A DNA stretch of 64,000 bases from Cognaticolwellia sediminilitoris (GCA_002104535.1 NBOG01000007.1:1-64000); one strand, 5' to 3'. Shown: positions 26,843 to 36,578, numbered from the stretch's first letter. Translations and numbers: made by a program. The notes: a model not told the origin generated them from the sequence alone.

Positions 26843-27805
26843 TTAGAGCAATGAACTCAATTGCGCTTCAAGTTTGACTTGGTCAATAGCAAAGTTGCGA
26901 ATACCTTCAGATAACTTCTCTGTAGCCATCGCATCCTGATTCATTTGCCAGCGGAATTCGGCTTCTGTTATAGCTGTGGGTTTGGCTTGAATGTCTGTTG
27001 TTGCTTTAAGCTTTTGCGTTATTGGGTCATAACTTTGTGCTAATTCAGCCATTAAATTTGGACTTATGGTTAGACGATCACAGCCAGCAAGCTCAATAAT
27101 TTCACCAAGGTTACGGAAACTAGCTCCCATAACTACAGTTTTATAATCATGCTTTTTAAAGTAATTATAAATTTCAGTGACGGAAATAACGCCTGGATCT
27201 TCTGCAGAAGCATAACTTTCAATACCCGTGTCCTTTTTATACCAATCAAGAATACGACCAACGAAAGGAGATATTAAATATACTTGGGCTTCAGCGCAGG
27301 CTTTTGCTTGAGCAAAACTAAATAGCAAGGTTAAATTACATTGAATACCTTCTTGTTCAAGCTGTTTAGCTGCTTGAATACCTTCCCAAGTTGCAGCTAA
27401 TTTAATTAGAATGCGATCTCGGCTTATCCCCGCCTCTTCATACATTTTTATCAATAAATGTGCTTTGGCAATGCTTTGCGCTTTATCGAATGATAAACGT
27501 GCATCCACTTCAGTTGAAATGCGACCAGGGACAATCGCTAAAATTTCTAAACCTATGAGTACAGATAATTTATCTGCCGCAAGACTGACTTGTTCCTGTT
27601 GATTATCTGTTTGACTTTTCGCCCAAGTAACCGCTTTAACCAATAAAGGTTGATACGCAGGGATCGCCGCTGCTTTCAATAATAATGACGGATTAGTTGT
27701 TGCGTCCATCGGTGAAAATTTTGCTATCGCCTCAATGTCTCCGGTATCGGCAACAACCGAAGTCATTTTTTTTAATTGTTCTAGTTGAGAAAGTTGCTCT
27801 GACAT
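26843..27805 (-). CDS. tal: Transaldolase
   Basis: 320 residues, the usual length for TalA/TalB-type enzymes. Conserved [13 protein letters not shown] near the N terminus, the Schiff-base lysine segment [25 protein letters not shown], and [11 protein letters not shown] are all present. The enzyme moves a dihydroxyacetone unit between sedoheptulose-7-phosphate and glyceraldehyde-3-phosphate in the cytosolic pentose phosphate pathway. AGGA lies before the ATG. It follows the adenosine deaminase gene by 70 bases on the same strand; ribose phosphate from nucleoside breakdown enters the pentose phosphate pathway, so co-expression would make sense. Confidence 0.96.
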   Translation of the reverse strand: MSEQLSQLEQLKKMTSVVADTGDIEAIAKFSPMDATTNPSLLLKAAAIPAYQPLLVKAVTWAKSQTDNQQEQVSLAADKLSVLIGLEILAIVPGRISTEVDARLSFDKAQSIAKAHLLIKMYEEAGISRDRILIKLAATWEGIQAAKQLEQEGIQCNLTLLFSFAQAKACAEAQVYLISPFVGRILDWYKKDTGIESYASAEDPGVISVTEIYNYFKKHDYKTVVMGASFRNLGEIIELAGCDRLTISPNLMAELAQSYDPITQKLKATTDIQAKPTAITEAEFRWQMNQDAMATEKLSEGIRNFAIDQVKLEAQLSSLL

Positions 27806-27875
27806 AATAAATCCTGTTATTTAATTTAATAAGTTTGCTTTAATGCTGCTTTTAAACATGGAGCTAAGCAGCACG

Positions 27876-28886
27876 TTAAGTTGAAAGTGACGCCTTGAAT
27901 TGACGTGCAAGAAGTGTTTTTTCACTGTCTGATAAAAAGGCCATTTTAAGGGCATTTTCTTGTAATTTACGGCATTGCTGGCTAGTCAATCCCGCTAGTT
28001 TCGACGCCTGCTGATATTCATATTTTATATCACAGCCTTGCACAGCTGGGTCATCACTGTTTAAACAAACTAATAACCCCCTATCTAAAAACACTTTTAC
28101 TGGGTGCTGGCTAATATCACTAACGGTGCCAGTTTGATAATTCGACGTTAAACAACTTTCAATAGCGATGTTATTCTCAAACATATAAGTCATGAGTTTT
28201 TCATCATGAATTGCGTTTGTACCATGCCCAATACGAGTGGCATGTAACTCATTTATCGCTTGGTAAATGCTTTCAGCGCCTGCAGCTTCACCAGCATGAA
28301 CCGTGATTTGTAATCCAGCATCACGTACTTGATTGAAATGTTGAGTAAATAAATCGCCGGGGTTACCTAGCTCGTCTCCCGCTAAGTCAATCGCAACAAT
28401 GTCATTTTTAAACGTTAATAGTGCATCTAACTCTTTAAAACATGCTTGCTCGCCAAATGTCCGACTTAAAATACCGATGAGATTAGTTTTTATAGCAAAG
28501 TCATTATTACCTTGCTTGACGCCATCAATTACAGCAGCAACCACGTCAGTGATATTTAAGTTATGTGTCATCGCCATATAATAAGGTGAAAATCGTAACT
28601 CGGCATAACTCAGCCCTTGTAAATAGGCATCTTGAACGTTTTCATAAGCTATTCTTTTGCAGGCATCAACATCAGCTAAAACACTGACACCATAATCTAG
28701 CTTTTTTAGAAACGATACTAAGTTACTTTCTTTACCTTGAATTTGTATATGAGGTAACAAATCAGCCAAATTATCGGCGGGTAACTCGATGTTATGCTGA
28801 GACGCTAAAGCAAGTACCGTACTTGGCCTGATATTACCATCAAGATGACGATGTAAATCAATAAAGGGGATATCTGTAGCGATCAT
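27876..28886 (-). CDS. add: Adenosine deaminase
   Basis: 336 residues, typical for Add. Zinc ligands in IDLHRHLDG, the catalytic HAGE segment ([13 protein letters not shown]), RIGHG, and SDDPAVQG at the end of the barrel are all intact. It converts adenosine to inosine in purine salvage and catabolism. AAGGCTGAGT gives a good ribosome site before ATG 28886. The upstream region carries a shared 18-bp palindrome (28973-28990) at the -35 position and a second palindrome (28935-28950), so transcription is likely regulated. tal follows at 70 bases and may be co-transcribed. Confidence 0.95.
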   Translation of the reverse strand: MIATDIPFIDLHRHLDGNIRPSTVLALASQHNIELPADNLADLLPHIQIQGKESNLVSFLKKLDYGVSVLADVDACKRIAYENVQDAYLQGLSYAELRFSPYYMAMTHNLNITDVVAAVIDGVKQGNNDFAIKTNLIGILSRTFGEQACFKELDALLTFKNDIVAIDLAGDELGNPGDLFTQHFNQVRDAGLQITVHAGEAAGAESIYQAINELHATRIGHGTNAIHDEKLMTYMFENNIAIESCLTSNYQTGTVSDISQHPVKVFLDRGLLVCLNSDDPAVQGCDIKYEYQQASKLAGLTSQQCRKLQENALKMAFLSDSEKTLLARQFKASLST

Positions 28887-28934
28887 ACTCAGCCTTATGT
28901 TTATAATTTTTTAAACGATAAATATTGTCATTAC

Positions 28935-28950
28935 CTGACCACTTGGTCAG
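28935..28950. promoter_or_regulatory. TetR-type palindrome upstream of add
   Basis: CTGACCA-CT-TGGTCAG, seven-bp perfect arms, between the predicted -10 region and the add start codon. The shape suits a TetR- or GntR-type repressor; the binder is not identifiable here. Confidence 0.5.
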
Positions 28951-28972
28951 CTAAAAGCTATTTTACACACAA

Positions 28973-28990
28973 CTTGACACTCGTGACAAG
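28973..28990. promoter_or_regulatory. Shared operator, copy 1 (add)
   Basis: CTTGACACTCGTGACAAG, fitting the pattern CTTGwCAy-N2-GTGwCAAG seen also at 31394 and 32792. It covers the likely -35 of add (minus-strand TTGTCA, 18 bases from TAAAAT), a position suited to repression. Confidence 0.65.
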
Positions 28991-29100
28991 TTTTAATCTA
29001 TTCACAATCCTAAAGTACGATTAAAACCTAATCATTTAAGTGAACTAAAACTTAATTTTCAGTCTCGAACTTGAAATGTTTGGCAAAATCAGGCAATAAA

Positions 29101-29139
29101 AAAGGTATCAAACAAACGGTGGGTTTGCGTGATACCTTT
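29101..29139 (-). terminator. Terminator of the secreted endonuclease gene
   Basis: Stem AAAGGTATCA / TGATACCTTT with an inner CAAAC/GTTTG pair, followed on the minus strand by a U tract (A run 29096-29103). It sits about 115 bases after the nuclease stop, close to the add promoter region. Confidence 0.75.
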
Positions 29140-29253
29140 ACTAATACTACATGTGCTTATTTTTCAGGCTAATCTCAAGCTATTGTCAGCTAAAAGACTT
29201 TATGAGCAGCTGATATTAAAGCGTTTAATAGCTTTTATGATTTCAAAGCTTTT

Positions 29254-30894
29254 TTAATTCGCTCCCCAGATACTGTCAACATATTCAGGGTGATCAATGA
29301 ACGGATTACGATTGCCTTGGTGATCTAAAGCTGCATTATTTCGGTCAATTTCTTTTTGACTGACAGGATCATTGTTATGCCAATTTATCAGCATGTTTAA
29401 CTGCCATGTTTCAAAGACTTTATTGCTACTGCCATCTAAAATGGCGTTACCGTAAGTTGAGTTGTTCTGCCAGCTTGAGATAACATTTTCATAACGTGTC
29501 GCCATATAAAAATATGCACGCGCTAAATCACCTTTAAATTCATCAATCGGTTCAAAAACAGTGCCGCTATACCCTAAGCTAGTTGTTGCAGAGCCTAGTT
29601 TACTGTTATTAGTTGAAGTAAACGATGCACTGGCAACCTCTCCATAAGGATAAGCACTACGCTTTGAATTAACATAACCGTCAGTAGCATAAATATGATG
29701 AACATCAGAATTCATTGGCTCAACCGTACCGCCAAACCAACTTTTAGGGAAAGAATGCTCCCGGTTATAACAGCTACCTTCACCACTGTAACTACCACAT
29801 TGGTTAGTAACTTTAACAAAGTTATAGCTGTCATTCGCGTTCGGCTTCTCAGAATATATATCTAGAATAGAACCGTCATTTTCAAAATATACATCAAGTG
29901 AATGGTTTTTATAAAAGGTCCATAACGCTGAGTAACCTTGTGAGCTATGGTTTTTAATTAGATTATGCAGTTGGGTTTTTAAGGTATATCCTGACTGCGC
30001 TGTAATGCCGTCGTAGTATGTACCTGTATAAGTACCAGAGCCTCCGCCTGAACCACCACCTGAACTGCCTAAGGTGAAGTTTTTACTTTCACTACTGGCA
30101 AAACTACCACCTGAAACCAGTGATGTGCCTGCAACTGAAATGTCATAAGCACCATTACCGTAACTACAACAAATTCCATCGCCATAGTCGTCATTAATAG
30201 TAAAGGTATAAGCGCCATCGTCTAAACAGTAATTTTCAGTATAACTAGTTGAATTACCGTAATTACTACCACTCGCAACTGTTTGGCTTGCGCTATTGGT
30301 TAAGGTCCAGCTAGTTTCATAGCCATAGTTATCTGTCGTTAAACTAAAGGTAACATCATTGGTGCTACAACTGCCACCAGAGCCGCCACCACCACCAGAG
30401 GTTTGTGTTGGTTGATAATTATCGACATAAACTGTTTCTGAGCCGTCAAATCCTGCTGTATCATAAAAACGTAAGCCAACTGCAATATCTGTAGTTGAGC
30501 CAGCGACATAAGTATGACTCACTTGCTGCCATTGATTAACTAGGCTTTCATTTGAATAGCCCTGATAACCATCAACATATAATCGCGCTTTTACCCCACC
30601 TTCAGTGTGGTATACACCAACTGAAAAGTCATAACTCTGTCCGGCTACCACGCTAACCATTTGTCTAAAGTCAGTAGAGCCTTGGGTCGCAGTATTGACA
30701 TTAATTGCCGCTGAACTCTCACCTTCTTGCGTTAAACTGGTGTTTTGACTAACACTGATACCTGAATCTATGGTTGTCCATCCAACGGGTAAACCACCTG
30801 ACCAGTTTTCAAAACTACCATTAATGACTTCTGCGCCAGCGTAACTGCTAGAGACACTTACAATTAAAGCGATAAGACTGTTTTTGTAATTCAT
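29254..30894 (-). CDS. Secreted multidomain endonuclease I-family nuclease
   Basis: About 546 residues: signal peptide (ending SYAGA), a jelly-roll carbohydrate-binding-like domain (about 25-165, NGSFENWSGGLPVGW at its start, YVDNYQP at its end), a Gly/Ser linker, a second Cys-containing beta domain (about 180-275, with NDDYGDGICCSYGNG) often found on secreted proteases, another Gly/Ser linker, and the endonuclease I catalytic domain (about 290-546) with NREHSFPKSWFGG, MNSDVHHIYATDG and NSKRSAYPYG. It probably degrades extracellular DNA for nutrients or biofilm turnover. The true start is the ATG at 30894 (AAAAGGTG before it); the GTG at 30903 overlaps that ribosome site. Confidence 0.9.
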   Translation of the reverse strand: MNYKNSLIALIVSVSSSYAGAEVINGSFENWSGGLPVGWTTIDSGISVSQNTSLTQEGESSAAINVNTATQGSTDFRQMVSVVAGQSYDFSVGVYHTEGGVKARLYVDGYQGYSNESLVNQWQQVSHTYVAGSTTDIAVGLRFYDTAGFDGSETVYVDNYQPTQTSGGGGGSGGSCSTNDVTFSLTTDNYGYETSWTLTNSASQTVASGSNYGNSTSYTENYCLDDGAYTFTINDDYGDGICCSYGNGAYDISVAGTSLVSGGSFASSESKNFTLGSSGGGSGGGSGTYTGTYYDGITAQSGYTLKTQLHNLIKNHSSQGYSALWTFYKNHSLDVYFENDGSILDIYSEKPNANDSYNFVKVTNQCGSYSGEGSCYNREHSFPKSWFGGTVEPMNSDVHHIYATDGYVNSKRSAYPYGEVASASFTSTNNSKLGSATTSLGYSGTVFEPIDEFKGDLARAYFYMATRYENVISSWQNNSTYGNAILDGSSNKVFETWQLNMLINWHNNDPVSQKEIDRNNAALDHQGNRNPFIDHPEYVDSIWGAN

Positions 30895-31465
30895 TTGTTT
30901 CACCTTTTATTGAATAATTATTATTGGTGCTCCATTTATTGACAATAACGCTGCATATTCCCTTAATGTATACTTTTTATGCACTGCAAAACTAAAACAA
31001 TCTGACCATACAGTCAATTAAATAAAAACATACTTTCTAAACTCATCAACCACTTTGCTCACAATACTTTACACCTAATGGGCTTGCCAAAATTGAAACG
31101 TTACTATGGTATTAATTTATATAAATTATTGATTTATTTTTAATAATCAATAAGCAAGGCTGTCTTCATTAAAAACTTTTATGAAACAATAAATTAAAGT
31201 GATATTCATTTAAGCTATACTTCACATTTCAAAAGTGCATTACTGGCGAGAGCCGATATAAGGTAAACTTTGTTCACTAACAAAATTAAAATTGTGTCAT
31301 TTTTACTGAATAGTTTTTTTTCAATAAATTGTCTTTTTAGTGATTTAGTCAATAATTTTTGTGTAAAGGTGACTTTATCTATTAACACAGTAACTTGACA
31401 CTTGTGACAGGTTTTGTTATCAACGTTACAATTAATCGTATTTTTATCAAATAAAGGCATTCAAA
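30895..31465. promoter_or_regulatory. Divergent regulatory gap between nuclease and aminotransferase
   Basis: 570 AT-rich bases with no credible gene. On the nuclease side there is an imperfect palindrome around 31007 (CTGACCATACAGTCAA) resembling the one upstream of add. On the aminotransferase side is the shared operator at 31394. No RNA or repeat was seen in the rest. Confidence 0.45.
31394..31411. promoter_or_regulatory. Shared operator, copy 2 (aminotransferase)
   Basis: CTTGACACTTGTGACAGG, one mismatch from CTTGwCAy-N2-GTGwCAAG. Its left half contains TTGACA (31395-31400), a consensus -35, 17 bases from TATCAA at 31418; it would overlap the promoter and lies 55 bases before the start codon. 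Confidence 0.6.
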
Positions 31466-32593
31466 ATGAATTTCACGTCATTTCTTCCTCCACGCAGAAT
31501 ATTAATGGGACCAGGACCTTCAGACATCAGCCCAGAAGTATTATCTTCATTATCAAGACCTGCAATCGGCCATTTAGATCCACTATTTATTGGTATGATG
31601 GATGAAGTAAAAGCTTTACTTCAATATGCTTTTCAAACAAAAAATGAATTCACTATTGCCCTTTCAGCGCCAGGCTCAGCGGGTATGGAAGCATGTTTCG
31701 TCAACTTAGTTGAAGCCGGAGATAAAGTCATTGTTTGCCGCAACGGCGTATTTGGCGATCGCATGATCCAAAATGTCACTCGCATAGGTGGCGAGGCAAT
31801 TATTGTTGATTCACCGTGGGGACGCGCTGTAGAAGTAGAGAAAGTCGAAGCGGCTTTAAAAGCAAATCCTGATGCTAAATTTTTAGCGTTTGTTCATGCT
31901 GAAACTTCAACAGGTGCTTTATCCGACGCAAAAGAATTGTGTGCTCTAGCACAACAACACAACTGTTTAAGTATTGTTGATGCGGTAACCTCATTGGGTG
32001 GTGTTGAGCTAAAAGTTGACGATTGGGGCATTGATGCGATTTATTCTGGCTCTCAAAAGTGTTTATCTTGTGTACCTGGCTTATCACCTATTTCATTTAG
32101 TGAAAAAGCGGTTAATGTCATTAAGAATCGTAAAACGCCGGTGCAAAGTTGGTTTTTAGATCAATCTTTAGTCATGAGTTACTGGTCTGGTGAAGGCAAG
32201 CGAAGTTACCATCACACAGCACCTGTAAATTCACTTTACGGTTTGCATGAATCGTTAATTCAACTTCAAAATGAAGGTCTTGAAAACCGTTGGGCACGTC
32301 ATCAAAAACAACATCAGGCGCTTGCTAATGGTCTGGAAAAATTAGGTATTGAATTTATTGTTCCTAAAGCAGAACGTTTACCACAACTTAACGCTATTTT
32401 TATTCCAGAAGGAATCGATGATGCAAAAGTCAGAAACTACTTATTAAATGAATATAATTTAGAAATTGGAAGTGGTTTAGGTGACTTTGCAGGTAAAGCA
32501 TGGCGTATTGGCTTAATGGGTTACGCGGCAAGAAGTGAAAATGTCGCTTTATGTTTAACAGCATTAGCTGATGCATTAGCACAGCAGCATTAG
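31466..32593 (+). CDS. Class V aminotransferase (alanine-glyoxylate type)
   Basis: 375 residues, a fold-type I PLP enzyme of the alanine/serine-glyoxylate and ureidoglycine-glyoxylate group. Motifs: MGPGPSDISPEVL, APGSAGMEACFVNL, FVHAETSTGAL, and the PLP lysine segment YSGSQKCLS followed by SPISFS. It transfers an amino group to glyoxylate from alanine, serine or a purine-derived donor. A shared operator with adenosine deaminase hints at the purine route (PucG-like), but serine- or alanine-glyoxylate activity is equally possible from sequence. Monocistronic, with a hairpin after the stop. Confidence 0.88.
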   Translation: MNFTSFLPPRRILMGPGPSDISPEVLSSLSRPAIGHLDPLFIGMMDEVKALLQYAFQTKNEFTIALSAPGSAGMEACFVNLVEAGDKVIVCRNGVFGDRMIQNVTRIGGEAIIVDSPWGRAVEVEKVEAALKANPDAKFLAFVHAETSTGALSDAKELCALAQQHNCLSIVDAVTSLGGVELKVDDWGIDAIYSGSQKCLSCVPGLSPISFSEKAVNVIKNRKTPVQSWFLDQSLVMSYWSGEGKRSYHHTAPVNSLYGLHESLIQLQNEGLENRWARHQKQHQALANGLEKLGIEFIVPKAERLPQLNAIFIPEGIDDAKVRNYLLNEYNLEIGSGLGDFAGKAWRIGLMGYAARSENVALCLTALADALAQQH

Positions 32594-32603
32594 TCTACAA
32601 CTC

Positions 32604-32631
32604 TGGCTTTATACGATTGTGTATAAAGCCA
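32604..32631 (+). terminator. Hairpin after the aminotransferase gene
   Basis: Eleven-bp perfect stem TGGCTTTATAC / GTATAAAGCCA with a six-base loop ten bases past the stop; only a short T run follows, so termination may be weak. Confidence 0.55.
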
Positions 32632-32791
32632 TTTACCTCTGCACAAGTCATAATTTCAATATATTAACTTCAGTAATGTTTACTAATTGTTGAAAAATAT
32701 CTCAATACTATTTTCACTAAAAACAGTATTTCATTAAAAGATTTTATAAAATTCACATCAATCTAGGTCGTTATAATGCAATAAAATAAAA

Positions 32792-32809
32792 CTTGTCATT
32801 AGTGTCAAG
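32792..32809. promoter_or_regulatory. Shared operator, copy 3 (SulP gene)
   Basis: CTTGTCATTAGTGTCAAG, fitting CTTGwCAy-N2-GTGwCAAG. It overlaps the -35 region 16-17 bases ahead of TATAAT at 32825-32830. Confidence 0.6.
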
Positions 32810-32830
32810 AACTTACTTTTACTGTATAAT
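32803..32830 (+). promoter_or_regulatory. Predicted SulP gene promoter
   Basis: Perfect -10 TATAAT (32825-32830) with a weak -35 (TGTCAA, 32803) inside the palindromic operator. Gives a leader of about 100 bases before the ATG. Confidence 0.55.
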
Positions 32831-32934
32831 GCGCAAAATTTTACACCGGCCTAAAAATTTACTATTTTAAGTAAATTCTCGATATGAGCCTAGTGAAAAT
32901 AATCTTCAACTTAAACAGTTAACATTGGCCCATT

Positions 32935-34533
32935 ATGCTTTCATTCTCTCATTTTAATCGTCGAACTATTAAAGGTGACATTTTTGGTGCACTGACCTCG
33001 ACCATTGTTGCCCTTCCTTTTGCTTTAGCATTTGGTGTAACGTCTGGCGCCGGTGCTAGTGCTGGTATTTATTGTGCGATTATAACCGGATTATTTGCTT
33101 CAATATTTGGGGGTACAAATCAGCAAATATCAGGCCCTAATACAGGTTTAACCATTGCCATGGTGGCAATACTGACCAGTTTTGTTGCGCAATCTCCAGA
33201 TCACGGTGTGGCGATGGCATTTACCGTTGTCAGTTTAGCTGGAGTTTTCCAGATGTTATTTGGCTTTTTTAAACTCGGCAAATATTTTACGTTGATTTCT
33301 TATCCGGTGATTTCTGGCTTTACTTCAGGTATTGGTATTTTGATCATCTTATCGCAAATTCCCGTGTTGTTTGGTCAGCCGTTGACTGAACTTTCATTTT
33401 CTTTAGCGCTATTCACCAGTACTAATGCCCTGCTAGGATTGTCCTGTTTATTGATCCTGTTTTTATGGCCTCAGAAATATAACAGGATAATTCCAGCGAG
33501 TATCATTGCTGTGCTAGGTGCCACGTTTTTCTATATTTTCTCCGCCGAAAACTTACCTGTTGTTGGTGCCATTCCAAATATGTTGCCATCATTTAACCTC
33601 CCTACTTGGCAAAGTGACTTAGCCGCTGAAATGATTAAATCAGCGTTATTAATAGCCACCTTAAGTACCTTAGATTCACTTATGACCTCACTTACAGTTG
33701 ACAGTATTAGCAATGATCTCCATGACTCTGATCAAGAGCTTGTTGGTCAGGGCATTGGTAATATCATGGCCGGCTTATTTGGTGCTTTACCTGGCGGTGG
33801 TGCAACCATGCGCACAGTGACTAACTTAAGAGCTGGTGGAACCACACCGTTATCAGGCATACTTCATGCGCTGTTTATTCTCGCTATTGTCTTGTGGGCT
33901 GGAGAATATACTGCTTATATTCCTGTTGCTGCCTTAGCTGCCATTTTAACGCATGTAGGCATCAATATTATTGACTGGAATTTTTTAAAACGTATACACC
34001 AAATTCCATTATTTAGTGTCGCATTAATGATATCAACTATGATAATGGCTGTTGTCTTTGACCTAATTACTGCCGTATTAGTTAGCGCCTTTATTGCAAA
34101 CTTAGTAACTATACGCCGACTTTCGGAAATTCAATTAGATAATATAAAATTATTTACCGCTAAAGATGCTCAGCATTTACCTGCGTCAGAGCAACAGTTA
34201 TTTACATCATTAGATGATAAAGTCCTATTATTGAATATTTCAGGTCCTATCGGATTTGGCGTTGCACGTGGCTTAAAACAAAGCGTGTCGAAATCAGACG
34301 AAAACAAAACACTACTTATCGACTTTACCGACGCACGCTTTGTTGGCGTTACCAGCACGATAGCGATTGAAGAAATTATAGTGAGTTACCAAGAGCAAGG
34401 TAGAATAATCTTACTGTCGAATATTTGTCAGCGTGTACGCGATGATTTTAATAAATTACATTTATTCGACAAAATACCAAGTGAACATATATTCAACAGT
34501 AGATTTGAGGCGTTAAGTTATCTTAAACAGTAG
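32935..34533 (+). CDS. SulP-family anion permease with STAS domain
   Basis: 532 residues: about 12 transmembrane segments (residues 15-400) with the SulP signature regions (GVTSGAGASAGIYCAIITG, TNQQISGPNTGLTIAM, SYPVISGFTSGIGILI, GALPGGGATMRTVTNLRAGG) followed by a cytoplasmic STAS domain (about 420-532). SulP proteins carry sulfate, bicarbonate, dicarboxylates or related anions; the substrate cannot be read from sequence. The operator shared with add and a glyoxylate aminotransferase suggests an anion linked to purine or glyoxylate metabolism. The ribosome site before the ATG is poor. Convergent with the next gene, 38 bases apart. Confidence 0.9.
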   Translation: MLSFSHFNRRTIKGDIFGALTSTIVALPFALAFGVTSGAGASAGIYCAIITGLFASIFGGTNQQISGPNTGLTIAMVAILTSFVAQSPDHGVAMAFTVVSLAGVFQMLFGFFKLGKYFTLISYPVISGFTSGIGILIILSQIPVLFGQPLTELSFSLALFTSTNALLGLSCLLILFLWPQKYNRIIPASIIAVLGATFFYIFSAENLPVVGAIPNMLPSFNLPTWQSDLAAEMIKSALLIATLSTLDSLMTSLTVDSISNDLHDSDQELVGQGIGNIMAGLFGALPGGGATMRTVTNLRAGGTTPLSGILHALFILAIVLWAGEYTAYIPVAALAAILTHVGINIIDWNFLKRIHQIPLFSVALMISTMIMAVVFDLITAVLVSAFIANLVTIRRLSEIQLDNIKLFTAKDAQHLPASEQQLFTSLDDKVLLLNISGPIGFGVARGLKQSVSKSDENKTLLIDFTDARFVGVTSTIAIEEIIVSYQEQGRIILLSNICQRVRDDFNKLHLFDKIPSEHIFNSRFEALSYLKQ

Positions 34534-34571
34534 TGTTTTACTGATTTAAAATAAGAATAGAAAATTAAACT

Positions 34572-35285
34572 TTACTGCTTATTTATGTTTTTAATACTTC
34601 GGTTGATTATGTCGAGGGTAACAGGATTTTTACTTAGGTAATCATGGCTAATATAGATGCCGAATGGTTTCTCAACTTGTACTGTTTTTTTAAATTGAAG
34701 TAATTCATGAGTACTTAACTCATGTTCAAATACAGCATCTGCAACAAAGGCAGCATCAATACGGTGTGATTTTAACATAGCAACTAAAGCATGAGCATCA
34801 ACAGGTAAAGCTTTAACTGCATAGCCATTACTCATTAACCATTTAGAGGTGTTTGTATCTTTTATTGAACCGATACCCGCTTGCAATTTAAATGCCTCAG
34901 AATTAGGAGTTACATTCGAATCCTTTAGCATGTACCAACTCCACTTGTTAATCATCAAGGGCTCAGTAAAAACGGCAATACTGTCACGCTCCTTATTTTG
35001 TGAAGCTAAAAACAAGCCATCGGCTAAGTGAACTTTTACTACATGTACGGCTGTACCATAATCTTTAACAATGGTTATTTTATAAGGAATGTCGGTATTT
35101 TCAAGAACACGCCTTATCAATTCAGGACCAACACCTTTAGGTATATGGTTATCTTCATAACTGTACGGAGGAAAATGCGGAGAGACTAAATTTAATAGGG
35201 ATAATTTTTTGAAATAGCTAGCGGACTAACCAAATAAAGAGCTGTGGTTATTATCAGAAAAATAATAAAGTGGCTTATATTTATC
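34572..35285 (-). pseudogene. Frameshifted periplasmic binding protein (SBP_bac_3 type)
   Basis: The downstream frame encodes about 200 residues of a family-3 solute-binding domain, and it stays open upstream of the first TTG (35120): the segment just before reads PHFPPYSYEDNHIPKGVGPE, a classic mature N terminus. That frame meets a TAG near 35225 without any ATG or GTG. A neighbouring frame from a TTG near 35285 encodes a signal-peptide-like stretch (HFIIFLIITTALYLVSPLA) that stops near 35190. So signal and mature parts lie in different frames; one indel around 35190-35225 would join them. It is either a recent pseudogene or a sequencing error. If functional it would bind an amino acid or similar solute; no permease genes are nearby. 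Confidence 0.6.
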
Positions 35286-35539
35286 AAAAATTAGCCTCAG
35301 ATTGGGGAAGGAACACAATCAGAATATAGGATTTGTCAAAGCATAGTCAAGATGGTTTTATTACCACTCACCTCCCATCAGGTATGGGGGTACAAAACCT
35401 TAGCATTCAACAATATCAAAAATTCATATTTAGGATTCATTACGACTTAATTTGGATCTGCATTCCATAAATATAAAAGTACATTAATTTATGCTATACA
35501 TGGCTTAATTAAACAATTTTGCAATAAACAAGGATTTTT

Positions 35540-36130
35540 ATGGCTGAATCTCAATGCTCATCTTGTCATCATATCGTTAAATCAATCGTCCGCCATTGCC
35601 CGATGTGTAATGGTGGGATGAATATCATAGAAAAATCTAAACTAAAAAAATGTCCTCGCTGTTTAGTAGCTTTAGATGAATACCTTTATCGAAATCATGA
35701 ACTAGATAAATGCAATCAGTGTGAGGGGATTTGGTTACAGCCTGATGAATTTTCGGTGTTAACGTCCGAGTTTGATGTTTATAGAGACGATGAAAGTAAT
35801 CCATTGTATTTGCGACCAGGATTACCCTCAAGTGAAAACTATCTGCCCTGCGCAAATTGTCAGAAAATGATGTCACGTCGTAATTTTAAATCAATCTCAG
35901 GGGTATTAATTGATTCATGCTTGCATTGTGGAATTTGGCTCGATAAAGGCGAACTCGAATTTATCAGAAGCTTTATAGCCAGTGGAGGATTAGATAAGTC
36001 ACAAGACAGAACGTTAGTAAAACATGAACTAAAAATGGAAGTACTCGATGATCGTATTTCTGATGTCGAACTGATGGAAAAAATGCTCAATAAATATAAT
36101 CTTAAAAGAATATTTTTCCGCGGTTTTTAA
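35540..36130 (+). CDS. Zinc-ribbon protein (two zf-TFIIB-like domains)
   Basis: 196 residues. After an N-terminal CxxC pair (CSSCHH, then CPMC), two TFIIB-type zinc fingers follow: CPRC...CNQCEGIWLQPDEF and CANC...CLHCGIWLDKGELEFI. The CxxCxGIWLD signature is that of the zf-TFIIB family of small bacterial proteins with unknown function. The C-terminal part is helical and charged. AAGGA before the ATG gives a good ribosome site. No operon partners. Confidence 0.8.
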   Translation: MAESQCSSCHHIVKSIVRHCPMCNGGMNIIEKSKLKKCPRCLVALDEYLYRNHELDKCNQCEGIWLQPDEFSVLTSEFDVYRDDESNPLYLRPGLPSSENYLPCANCQKMMSRRNFKSISGVLIDSCLHCGIWLDKGELEFIRSFIASGGLDKSQDRTLVKHELKMEVLDDRISDVELMEKMLNKYNLKRIFFRGF

Positions 36131-36230
36131 TATAATTTCATCGTTCAATTTACATTGATTGAATTATCGGGGACTGTGACTACTTAACAGCCCGTGATAA
36201 ATATAGCTTGAAGTGAATTAAGATTTAATG

Positions 36231-36243
36231 TGTACCTGACCCC
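36231..36243. repeat. TGTACCTGACCCC motif, copy 1
   Basis: Exact 13-base match to 36857-36869. In many gammaproteobacteria a GGGGTCAGGTACA-type motif marks the ends of REP-associated transposase (RAYT) cassettes; here no transposase is present. Confidence 0.45.
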
Positions 36244-36254
36244 AGTTAATCAAT

Positions 36255-36578
36255 TTAAGCTTCAATTCCCCAACCATCAGTATGACCATGAAACTGAGTT
36301 ACTATTGCTTCAAACTGAGCTTCTTGAGCAATAATTGTGTCATAAAGAGGAATTGTTTTTATTGAACAATCTAAATCCCACATTTTTGGATTTTCATCAA
36401 TGTGAACATCACAAATAATGTCAGGTGCTATTTCAGCAAGGTGAGTTGCCATAGCCTCTGCTTGTTCTTGTGTTTCAAATAAGTGAAAAAAAACAATCTT
36501 ATGCATTACAGTTAAATCGATCCCTGCCTTTTGCATTTCAAACAATACTTTACCGGTTTCATCTTTTGGGAAATTCAT
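36255..36578 (-). CDS. rraB: RraB-family regulator of RNase E
   Basis: 107 residues. VMHKIVFFHLFETQEQAE, DENPKMWDLDCSIKT and the C-terminal HGHTDGWGIE are hallmark segments of RraB, which binds RNase E and alters its activity on selected transcripts. Start: the ATG at 36578 has GAAGAG five bases upstream; the longer frame begins with an unlikely TTG. The gene stands between two copies of the motif TGTACCTGACCCC (36231 and 36857). E. coli rraB has other neighbours, so no context support. Confidence 0.85.
   Translation of the reverse strand: MNFPKDETGKVLFEMQKAGIDLTVMHKIVFFHLFETQEQAEAMATHLAEIAPDIICDVHIDENPKMWDLDCSIKTIPLYDTIIAQEAQFEAIVTQFHGHTDGWGIEA

Noticed and set aside
31215-31460. Minus-strand open frame of 81 codons
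   Set aside because: It covers the operator and promoter of the aminotransferase gene and has no ribosome site or recognisable domain.
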